Part shown: in pieces, positions 9,845 through 21,800 of the stretch
Numbering within the stretch: the stretch's first letter is position 1
Layout: every line of letters starts with the position of its first letter
Source: CBDCWQ01 sp965223435
Lineage (GTDB): Bacteria > Myxococcota > Kuafuiibacteriia > Kuafuiibacteriales > Kuafuiibacteriaceae
Reading direction: 5' to 3'
NCBI GenBank assembly: GCA_965223435.1
Contig: CBDCWQ010000023.1
Coordinates: forward strand, 682,001 to 746,000
DNA: 64,000 nt
Made by a program: the position numbers and the translations under genes
The notes under the pieces: model-generated
Told to the model about the DNA's origin: nothing
What the model saw: only the letters and a program-made list of their open reading frames with translations
Databases searched by the model: none

Positions 9845-12800
9845 CTACTTACGACTTAAATAGCGCACCCATCGAACGGTGCCTCGCCAGCCCGGCAGCC
9901 CAGACGATGTATCGGCCTTGAGGGTGGCGAGCTCGAAAGTGATGGGGCCCGCGTTGTTGGGTGCTTTCACACTTTTTGCCAACTCTACGAGGTGGGTGCC
10001 GTCTGGGTCATTCATCAAATAGGCGAGGTCAATGGTTCCATCCGGCTGGACTGCATGTTGGCTTTTGGTGTCGACATAGTCGTGCGCGTCAAGCACTTCC
10101 TTCGTCCAGAGGCCCTCGCCTTTGGGCATCAGCCCGATGTCAAACACGGTTTCGCCCGAGGAGGCTGTTGGCAGGAGGCTTACTTCCCACCCTGGGCCGA
10201 GGTGGGTGGCGGCCCACGCTTCATAAGAAAGGCTGCCGGTGTCGAGCTGGCCGAAGCTTGTGAGAAGTTCTTCGGGGCTGAGCGTGTGCACCGGGTAGCT
10301 GGCGTACTGGTGGTCGCTGACGAGGTTTCGTAGGCGAATGGGGCCTTTGGGCACAGAGGAGGCCATCCGGAACATGAGTTTTGATTCGCTTCCGGGTTCC
10401 CGCCGGATCCAAATCGTTACGAGGGTGCTCGTGGCTGGCCCCTTGCTGTCCCCCCCAGTCGTCATGAGCGGGCCGAATAGCTGGGTAAACAGGTTGTTTC
10501 GAAATTGGGGAAAGTTGACGCGGTCCCATTTGGGGGCCCATTCTCCGTGGGTTGAAACGTCGCCTCGCTCGACCAAAGTGATGATGCGGCTTACGAGTAC
10601 TTCGATGTCCTCGTCGTGAAGCGGTCGCCCGTGTTCCACCGGAAGCCCCTCGAGCAGTTCCCGCAGGACAGGATGAGTTCGTATCAGTTCTGGGTAGTCG
10701 GGCACCCCCCAAACACCCTGAAGTTCGGCCACTTTTCGCGCGGTCAGTTGCATCGGCTCGGCGCCCGATGTCTCGGTGGGAGATTTGGGCGCCGCCGTCG
10801 ATCGGCCATATTGATCCCATTCGTTCCAGAATGCTGGGCCTACCTGAACGAGTGGGCTTTCACGCCCAGCCAGTTTGAATTCCTTCGTTCTCGTTGGATT
10901 TCCCCTCTGGTTGCCGATGATGCGGGTCGACATGCTCAGCGATTGTCCCGACGAGAGCGAATCGAGAAAATCGATGAGGCTCAGTCCTTCGGTGCTTTTT
11001 TCGGGGCCGTCGAAGTCGAGGAAGAGCGTGGTATCGTGGCCATCACCGCTGGCAGCGTTGTATTCGATGTAGTCTTCGGCCCGGACCCGGCCTTCTTGGA
11101 TCGTGGTCTTGCTCAGCACAAACTGAACCTTTTCGGCCTTGAACCCTGGTTCTTGGTAGTGAAACGCAATGTTTAAACCCCCGAGGACATGTTCGCGCGT
11201 CGGGTGAACGAGGCGGGGTTGTGAGAATCCGATGGGGCTGAGTCTCGGCAAGAACCGGACTGTATTCGATAAGTATGAGAAGTCTTCTTTTCCTTTCAGG
11301 AGCTCTACCTGAATGGCAACTTCTCGTTCCAAACCAGGAATCGGACGTCGCCACTTCTGTTTGTGCGCATCCTTGACGGATACAGCGGTATCGGGGCGCT
11401 GATTCAAAAACCGGGAGTCGATGGTCATACTGAGGTCCGCCTCGTGGTTGTCGTCGTCGACAATTTGGATCGAGACCCATTGGGGGTACTTGTTGAGCAG
11501 CTGGTCGACATGATCTACAGACCCTACCGGCTTTTTCCGTCCGAAGTCTGCGTTGAGAAGCTCGGGTCGCTGGGTCGAGACGACATGAAGAAAGTCTGCG
11601 TTCTGGGAGAACTTGATTCGTTCATCGACCACGATTTTCACTTTGTTGTCGGGGCCGTAGCTCTCGATGATTCTCGGGGGCTTTGGAATAAAAGGTGAGG
11701 GTAGCTTTTTTTGGCCGAGAGCTCCGGGGAGCGTTTTGCCATCGCCTTCGGTGTCTTGAAGTGCCTCCTTGAATCGTTTTTGAAGCGTTTGTTTTTCAAG
11801 ATTGCCCAATTCGTCCCACTTGATGACAGCCGCTGGAACGCTTGTGGCCCCCAGTTGCGAGAGCGCGGCGATGGTATCATGCCCGTAGAGGAGTTTGGGT
11901 TTGTCGCCGTGCCACAACATCAGGATGGGGTTGCCATAGGCCTCCTGGTTTTGGATTTGTTGCACGAGGTCTCCTACGTTTCGCTCGGATTGAATCTTGA
12001 GGTCCCCGAATGCGTAGAGGGGCACATCGGTGATGAAGCTCGCGAAGCCAAACTCCGGTATCAGCGGATTTTTCGCGTTCGGGTTCACAGTCAGACCGCC
12101 TTTTTTGGCGTTGATGCGGTACGACCCGAGGACATCCGTAGGTGCGATCGCCGTGGGTACCAGAACTTCGTCTTGGCCGGTGAGCAGCACCTCCTTGGGT
12201 GCGAGGCCACCGCTCGGTCTGACAATGTACATGACGTCGGCGGACTCAGCCACCATGGTGGACGCTTTCCGTAAGCTCGATTGGGTCTTGACGTATCCAT
12301 GGTTTGTTCCAAACCAGTAGTAGTCCAGCAGGTCGAGACGGGTCCCTTCCGCCTTGAATCCGGTCTCAAACGGATTCTCACCTTTGGGTGCGCCGATTTT
12401 GACGGTGGCGACGCGGTTGCTTGCTTTCATCAGCTGAAGCTGCTCCTGGGTGACGCCGTGGCTCGCTGCGAGTGCTGGAATGCGTTTTTCGGGATAGCCG
12501 TCCGTAGACCCTGCAGGCCAGGTCATGACGTGGGGCACCTCGCGCACGGGCACCGTCTCTTCGTTCAGGCGTTTGAGGGCTAAAAACCGTGGGACATCGC
12601 TCTTCCACACCAGATACTCATCGTTCTCCGTGTAGACGTGGATGGGATCTTGGAGGTCGATGCCCCGGTTCACGAAGCGCAGAGCAATGTTGTGAACGTC
12701 CGCCGACTCTTCGTTTACCGGCGTTTCACTGGTCTCGATTGCGATATGGTCTATGGAGACCTCCGTCACGCCTTCGGGGTACTCGTTTGTCCTGCTGACG

Positions 12801-15800
12801 ACTTTCCGGTTCAGCATTCTTTTCACCAAACGCTGGTTGGGATCTTGCGGAATCGTGTACTGTGACATGAGCGTGGCTTGCTGATCGAAGGACAGTGTCT
12901 CCCACTCAATATTGAACTCCAGAAAGTCATCCTGACCCAGTTCGCGCAAGGCCTGCATGTCTAGGTCTCCTTCCAGAACTTGAACCGGTCGATCGTCCTT
13001 GAATTGGACCGTCAGGATGGGGTTCGCGTGAACGCCGGGGGTTCTGAGCTCGTTGGCGCGCTTCTTCGCAGCCTCCGGCTCGACCTTGGTTTCCCATTTC
13101 CATATCCGTTGAGCTTTGTCGATGGACGATGATCTGACAATCGTCGCCAGTTCGTAGTTTTTGGGCAGAGGAACTTTCGCGGCCGGATTGGGCACAAACG
13201 AGCCATGCCCCAATCCTCCTTTTGGTTCGAAAGCACCCACAATGTTCTCGGGCAAAATCTGGTCACGCACCGCCAATTGTGGACCCTCGCCCTTCAACGC
13301 GTCGAGCAAGGCTCCCAAGTTTCCTTCCGCGTGAAGTTGGGTACCCGCCCCGAGCGCCATGTTGACATCGATGACGCCGTGCGGCCGTACGATGAAAAAC
13401 CGAGGGTGGTGGGCGTCGGGTTTCTCTTGTCCACCCCAGAGTTCGTCCTCCACCTGAAGGGTAGAGAATCTTCGTGGAGTGGATATCCAGGCACTTTTGC
13501 TGGGCTCGTCGAGGAGTGCGCGGAGGCTTGGGTCGTCGCCTTTGGCAACAATGCCCCTCTGGAAGACGTCCGGGGTAGACCCATGCGCCAAGAAGGGCAC
13601 GACGCCGAAAACGTGGGCTTCTGCGTCTTTCAGGGACGTTTCTTTTTCGGCAATACCAATCGCAAATGGGGGCGGTGGGATGATGGTTGCGGGGACAAAT
13701 GTTTCGCCTGCGAGGGTCATGCGGGCGAGCGCCAGGTGATCGTCGGGGTGTACGAGTGCGTTCCCTTCTTTGTCTTTGTACAGACGAATGGGGTGGGACA
13801 ATTCGATGCCATCGAAAACCTTGTCGACGATTTTCGAAGCGATGTCGAAAAAGTCGGTGCCCGATAACATCTGGTAGCGATAGATGTCCGCGACGGGAAA
13901 CTCCACGACGCCCTTGGGGTACAGGGGCGCGCTGCGAATGATTTTGTCTCCAACCTTACGGGCTACTTTGTTTCCATCGTAGAGGACCTTGGTTGAGCCC
14001 CGAGTACGGGCGACCGTTTGCGCGACACCCGCGTACACCGCCTCTTCGTATATGTCCGTGGTGACCGCAATGGGGTGAGAAGTCGAATCCATGAGCGTGC
14101 GATGGTTTTCTTCGACGAGGTGCGCGGGCGCGCCGTGCCAGTACGTTCGAACAGTCTGTTGAGCAACATTCTGACTCGGGTTTGGAACGTACTCTTGGCC
14201 AATCCACTTTTGTTCTACGTCGTCCCAGGTCATGGCCTGGGCGCCAATGATCTGTTTTGGTGAGACTGGACCCGGGACCAAGACGAGGGGCATATAGCTG
14301 GCTGGCGTGCGAACGAGTAGTCCGTTTTCTTGGATAAGGTAGTAGAACCAAAGCATCTTTTCCGACGGAACGGTGCCGTCCACAGACAGGGTGTCTTTGA
14401 CGTGGAACGCGGGTGCGGCTCGGGTCGTCACGTAGGGTGACCAGGGGCCAGATGAGGTCGCGTTGAAGCCGGTTTCGAATACGCCGCCGGCGCCGCGAGG
14501 ATCTCGAGAATCACTTGCAACCACGAGACTGGGTGCGGTCGATAGGGCGGCGTTGAAGCTCTCGATGTTCGAAGTCTCTTGAAGTTTCGTCGAGAGCTCT
14601 GGACGCGTTCGAAAGAGGCGTTCAAGGTCTGGGTCTGAGTGCACATGGGCGCTGGCGGATGCGGCATCGATGGGCCTGAATGGAACATGCTTGCTATCCC
14701 AGTCGATGGAAAATCGGTTGCGAGGCATATCCTCTTTAAGACTCATGGCGTTCCAAAATTGGGCTCCGGAAAGACTACCGGGGACGACAACACCGTCCTT
14801 CAGCGTGTCCGGAATCTCCCAGTCCAGAGCCTTAAACATGCGATTGAGGTTGATGGCTCCTGGAGGCACGTCGACAAAAAAAGTGTTAAGCACCGAATCA
14901 GAAGACTTCTGAGGGTCAATAATACTTTCTCTGACGATCTGAAAACCACCCGCGCCGGTTTGGAGGAACGCCAGCAAATTGCCTGGGGACTGAAAGACGG
15001 GGATTCCGTTTCGAAAGATCTCAGCCGCGCTCCGTTCGGATTGTATGCCGCCTTGGGTCCATTCCTCCTCGACGCTCGCCAAGTAGACTTCCCTGGGAAG
15101 CCCGTAGTAGGCCACGCCGCCGCCGCCATCTACGGATGGCCAGGCCGATGGAATGGGGACGGGCTCGCTTGGTTGCGTTTTCTTGGTCCCTTGTCCAAAC
15201 AAGTCGCGGAGGGCGTCCAAGCCATTGGTCGTCCAGGGCGCGTAAACCTGGCCCGCACCAAAAGAGGGGCCTAGGGGTTCCGTATAGGGACCGAGGCCCG
15301 TGTTCCACCCATCCAAACTTGTGAAGACGGAAAAGCTTCCCCCGAATGGATTCCAGATGGAAATGGGCGCAGAGGGCCCAAGTTCTGGTCCGGGGTGTTT
15401 GACGTTCAAAGCATCCGGGTTTGACTGCCTTACGAACTCCAGCATGTGTGACGCACCTTGGCGGGGCTCCGCGATGATCCGGACGCCATACCGAGACAGT
15501 TCTTGCGCATGCATATTGAGCTGCAGCACGAACGCATGCATGGACCGCAAAAACGCGGTTACGTTTCCGCCGTTCTCGGAGAATTTTGCGGCGAAGGATT
15601 CGAATTCTGTAAGAAGTGGGTGATCTCGGTGGACAACAGTCCACCCCTCGTCGTTTGGTACGGGTTGCCCATCGAGTCGAAAGACCGCTAAGGGTTCGGC
15701 CAAAAGCCGGGCCGCGATGGAAATTCTATTGCCTCCAACCATGACCTCGAATTCATGAGGCGCGGTTTTCGGCTGGTCTGGAAGCCGAAACTGCTCCTGA

Positions 15801-18800
15801 GAAGCCACCCATTCGGCCAAGATCTGTTCGTTGTTCAGGTACGCTTTGAGACCAAATCCTCCCGCACCGACATCGATGTCTGCGCGTTGAGTGTATCCAA
15901 AGCTATGCTGACTGAGGCCCAAGGAGATGTGGACTAGGGCCGCGCCGAACTCCGTTGTGGCCGGAATTTGCAGACTTGTCTTGGAGCCGAGATAGCCCAA
16001 GAACGGTTCACTTCGACCTCGGGCCCCTACCTTGACGTCGGTCGACGTGATGTACACCTGAAATTCGTGCCGGGTTTGGGGTGGGGCCCCAGGCACTCGA
16101 AACGCATCGGTGCCGAGCACCCACTTTGCGACCGCGGCATCATCTGAAACCGAGTGCTCGATAGAAAAGGAACCTCGTTTGAAGAAACCTCGCTCCGTAA
16201 ACCCTTCGGCATAGGCGGCATCGGCCCATTGGTCTCCGCGATAGATGTAGACCATCGAATCGCCGTGACCCATGGATTCTGGCGTATAGATGGACTTCAC
16301 GCCCGAATGGCCGATGGGATCGATCACCGTTCGACCTTGAGGTCTTAAGCGCGCAAAAACGAACAACTGGGTGCTGTGGTTCTGAACCCGCTCTAGACCC
16401 AATCCCGACAAGAAGTTTGAAACAAATAGATTTGAGATCATTGCGGGCTCAGATACCGACGCATTCACCCTTATCGAAACACCCTCAATCGGTTTGGACT
16501 CCGCCCGGGAAAACAGGCGCACGGCGTATAGGCCTGACACCGGGGGAGCGATTCGGAATCGGCCGAGGGTTTCAGTGAGAAAAAGGTCTGCGACAACAAC
16601 CCCATCATCGGTGGCGGCGAGTACTTCTAGGTCGTAGATCACGTTTGGATCTGAATAGAGAAGTTTTTGGTCACCGACTTGATGAAACACCTCGAGAAAT
16701 GCGTCCTCTCCTGCGTCCAGTTCGAATCCGCCTCGCGGTGTGTCAGACTCCGTGGTGTGGGCAAACACGGTGAAGGGATCGCATCGATGACCCTCGATGG
16801 TTGTGATGTAAGGAACCCCTTTTGGGTCAGTCCATTCCACCCGATGAGCCCCCTCTCCCTCGACCAAATTTTGGCCAGATTCTTGAACCAAGAAGAAGGG
16901 TGTGGGTGACCCGTTCGCGGAAAGGTTGGCGACCTTGACCTGCACGTCATCGGATACGGTGCGGCAAAATCGAGGTGGGTTGATGGGCGCCACCGTTGTT
17001 TGTGCACTAAGAAATACTTCGCGGATGTCACCAGGCTTGCGGTCCCGCACCAGCCAATAGCGAAATTCTCCGAAGACGCCTGGCCGAGAAGAAATGGTTA
17101 TCCGACGGGTGTTGGATGCCCCGGTGCGAAAATCCCTCACCAGTGGTTTTCCGGGCTCGCTTACATGGATATTGGAAACTCCGGCCACCGCTTCTCCTTG
17201 GGACTCCACGACGAGGGATAGGGGCGCCTCGCTTTCGGGCGTGGGGGCCACGATAAGGCCGAGTGCGCTTCGGGCCGCGAGATTGATTTGAAGGAGCACA
17301 TGGGAATGGGTTTCGTTGATGCGACCGGTCCCTGAAACAAACGCGATGCCGTCCATGTCTGCGTCGACCGGTTGAAAGTCAGCATCGTCGATGACGTCAT
17401 CGCGACCAAGCGAGGCGTCCACGGGGTTGAAGTCGAATCGTGCCGCCCAATCTGAAGTGTCGTCTTCGAGCCCCAGGGCCGAAGCCAGGACTTCGAAGTC
17501 TGCTTCAGAAAAGTCACCGGTCGACATCGGGTGGTGCAAAAAGAGAGGTGAACGTCCCATGCGGTGCGCCGCATGGACGAGGCTTCCATGAGCATGAAGG
17601 TTGAGGAGACGCCGAAGCCACAAGATGTTTTGGGCTAGAGCGGGTGTGAAGTTGGGAACAAAGCGCTCGGTCGGCTGTCCGAAAAGCAACCACCCCGGTG
17701 AATGGTGCGACCGGGAAACCGTTCGTAGCTCCATCGCCGTTCGAGACCAGTATCTCGCTGAGCTGGGATTCCATGCCTCGATGCTGTCGGTTGCGAACAC
17801 TTCAAAGACCGGCGAAGCCTGGACGCCGGTCTTTGACAAAGCTTGATCGAGCGCGTCCAAGAATCTTGTTCTCAGCGCTTGACTGACCTCTTTTGGCACC
17901 GCATCCGGCGCCAGTGCGTTGGGGCACAATGGCGTCACCGAATTGGCCGACGCGCCGTCGAGCATGCAGTGCGCCTCAAGGAGCTCGTGGCTCGTTTTGG
18001 GGGTCGTGTCTCGAGAGCGTGTCCAGTGGGCGGGGTTGATGCTCCCAAACAAGAGATCGTGAGACCCGCCCTGCCCGTGTTCGGGAGCAGGGGGGGCAGT
18101 GAGCATCTCAGAAGTCCAACGAAGAAAACTGTGGGCGTCGTCATGGCTCATGAGCACGGCGATTTTGGCCTCATTGGTTCCGGTACGCTGCATCAGCCTT
18201 CGGCGGAAAAAGGCACTTGCCTGTTGGCATGACAACCCTAGGTAGGAAGAAAGAGCCGCGGGGCTGCTTGGGTCTTTCAAGAAGCGGAGCCCGCATAGAT
18301 TCTCCAGGACAGAGATGGTGTCCTCGAGGGCAGGGCCAAAGGGGTGTGCCTGGTACAGGGGCCACCATTGGCTCGGTGGTCTATCGTCTTGTACCCTGTC
18401 CATGACAAAGCGGATTTGATGGATTCTTTTCAGCCAAAAATCGAAGAAGCGATCCTTGGCATCGGATGCGAGGAGTCCAAAGAGCGCCTCCACGAAGCGA
18501 ACCTCGAGATCAATCGTGAGTGCCATGGCATCGGGGCGCCGCTGTAAGCCGTCGTTGTTTTTAAGCCAGGGAAGGGGGCCGGTCTCGACGCCAAAGGCAC
18601 CCCTCGGATTCTGGGCCAGGAGTAATTGCGCGGGTACCGGTGTGTTTTGTTCTTCTGCCTTGGATTTCGCAAGACTGCGCAACGAGAGTTCTCGGTATCG
18701 GGGGTCGAACCCAGAAGCGGCCCGGAACAACAGCGTGAGACCGCCACGACTGGCCAAGGCGGGGGGCGTGTTTCGAGCCGATGGTGCTGCGTCGTCTACA

Positions 18801-21800
18801 CGAGCCACCCTGCCAAGAATAGCCTTCGCGGTCTGAACGTCTCCCATGTGGATAGCGAACAGCCCACCCGCCACCAATTCCTCCAAGGAAGGCATGGGTG
18901 CCCGTGCCAACGACCTGCTCCAAAGAAGCAGGTCGCTACGCACATTCTGTAAAAGCGGCTCCTGGGAAGATAAGGTCCCCGGACCGAAGACGGCATTGGC
19001 CTCTCTCAAGAGAAAGTAGGCATAAAGCTGTGCTGTTGGTCCTGGCAGGTTTTTGGGCTGTAGTTGGACAAGGCCTGATCGCACGATTTGCTGTGCCTCA
19101 TCGGCCTGTTCCCCGCTCGGTGCTCCTGCCAAATATCGAGCAAGGGCGTAGTGAGCCAAGAGAAGCTGTGCGCTCGGTCGCTGATGTTCTGAGGCGGCTT
19201 TATCGGCAGCGAGGGTGTCAACAAGCAACCCCATTGCGTTCTCGGTCAGTTCTGGATCATGGATTGAGAGGGTGGACAGAGCTGTCCAGGCTCGGATCTC
19301 GATTCGCGATGGATTGCTATTCTCAAGCTCTGGCAAGAGCAAAGCGGCTGCCGAGGCGTTTTCCTCGATTTGATTCCGGATATGGCGCTCGGCCGTTTGC
19401 ATAGAAGATCGAACGTCTTCTAGGCGGATCGCAACGCCTTCGGGGCGTTTTTCCTGAGTCCGCTCTGGGGCGTAGCTTCGAAGATCTCGGTCGGGATCTT
19501 CGGATGCTCGTTTCTCATAGTCCCAAACATCGAGAAACCAAATGAGGGCTGTGCTCGACGGAAGAAGGGTGGACAAGTCTTGAATACGTTGGCTCGAGTA
19601 CGGGAAGCCATGGTCTTGCACGTAGATTTGCATCCAGTACCAAAGCTCGTCGGCCTTTGAACGAAAGGAGTCAGCATCGGGATGTTCGCTTTGTTGGTCG
19701 GCGAAGGTCCAGAGCCCCAGAATGAGACCTGCGGTGGCTTCAAGATGATAGGATTTTGGTTGTTTGGCTTGATCTTCAGGCGTGAGATCAATGTACGGAT
19801 CTGCAAAGTCGCTCGGAAAATAGTGAGCGCCCACATACGCTCGCTCTTGTGCACCGTCGGTGAAAGGAAGAGGCTTGACGAAGCTGCGGATGGTGTAGTG
19901 CAGGCATGCCGCCAGTTTTTCTCGCTCTTCCTCCGACAGCTCGGGGTACGAGACCGAGATCGAAAGCCAACTACAATTGTCTATGGCTGAAAACGCACTT
20001 TTTCGGAACGCGCCGGAAGGCGTGAACTCACCACCGGTGACGATGCGCCCTTCTTCGTCATCCCACAGGGCGTCAAAGATGGCGTGACGAAGCTGATCGC
20101 GCCAGGTCCGAATCTCATCGGCGCTGCGCGGGAAATCGGGTTGGTGCTCGAGATTCTGATTGAGTACGCTGAGTACGTCGAGGTTGTGCTCGGTGACAAC
20201 GTTTTGTGCTTTTACAAGCTGAAGGTCTTCTTTGTAGCCTAGATCGTCGAGCGTCTGGTAGTACGCCTGGCTTCCGTTTGTGTTCAAAAGATTGGGATGG
20301 GTGAAACCTGCGGTCACAAGCCCCGAGCTGCTGCGGTGGCGCGCCAACCCGCGGACGGCTGCGGCGTAGCAATGGCGATAATGAGACGATTCAGCCGTGG
20401 TGCTTTTGAGGGCGGCGTAGGCCTTTGAGGCCAAGAAGACACCGAGACCATGCACCGCCCACGCGGACGCTCCCGTGACCAGGCGTGCGTCCTTCCAATT
20501 GTCGTCTTGGGTATTTTGAGAAAAGTGCCACCCCAAAATGATGGCGGGATCAACGGGATCGTAGACCGCGTGTTCGCAAAGCCAGGAGGCCATGGCCTGT
20601 GCTTTTGCGCGCTCATCGCGGCGCGAGGCTAGCGAGAGCGCGATGCCTTGGGTATAGACCCAGACCCGGTGCATGGCTGCGAGCTTTTCCGAGTCTTCGT
20701 TGTCGGGGTCTTCGATGAATTCTCTTTGGGCGCCCGTGTTGGAATCGTAGAGTTTTTCGAGAAGTCGTTCAGCTTGCTGTGCGTTGCCATCGGTATTGGC
20801 GGACACGGTTTCCAAAGTGACGTGCTGTGCCCCGATTTCACTCGTCGCGAGGGCTGTGAGGACTGTGGGGCCGTTGCGGTTGTCAATAGAAGTCCACAGG
20901 ACGGCAGAACTCCCCTCAGCAGGATTGACCAGACTTTGGCCTGCAGGTGTTTGAGTCGGATCGTACACTTCGTTGGCTGCCTCTTGGGGCGAACGATCGG
21001 CGCTGGGAGCTAAAGAGATCTGCTTCGAATCATCGAATCCCCCTGATCTTAAGCTCGCTCCGGTGCGAAGCGCGATCGATGGGAGGGGGGCTGAGACAGC
21101 CATGTGATATTGATTTTCCAATCGCACCTCGACTGGCATGGACCTTCCGCGTGTGGCTAAGGGTGTTGGCCGAATGTCGATCTGGTGCTCAATTTCGTCC
21201 ATGCCGAGCTTGGCGCCCCGGGCCACCATGACCGCGTGCGGGGCTCCGCTGGCCGCCGGCCCGCTGAGCCATGCGGCCAGCCACAGGCCATCGTGGACGG
21301 CGAGGGTAGGCACGCCGGCCAAAGCGGGTTCCAGGGCGGATGCTGCCAGCGATGGGGCCCATCGTTCGCTGAGCCGTTCATCGACAAAAGTCATCCCATC
21401 CGGCGAACGGGACACCCAGATCTCTCCAACTGGGGCTTTTTGGCTGTCCTCGGCCAAAACCGCGGGTCGATAAGACAGGACGACGATCTCTTTGTCGGTC
21501 ACGGCGAGTCTGGGCCCATAACCGTGGGAGATGCGCTTGGGCTTCGACCATGAGTGCCCGCCATCGTCTGAGCTTGAAAGGGCGATATCGTTTTCGTGTG
21601 CTGGGTTTGACTTTCGGGAGGACCCTCGCTCATAGACTGCATAAAGACGACCGCCCGGCGCAGTGACGACCTGAGGATGGGATGGGACGTCGTCGAAATC
21701 GGCATCGTCGATCATGTCTACGGTCGTCCATCGCCAATCGTGGCGAACGCCGTTGTTCCAGATGCCGGGTGCGATTCTCGGCTGGTCGTCGTGGGATGGG

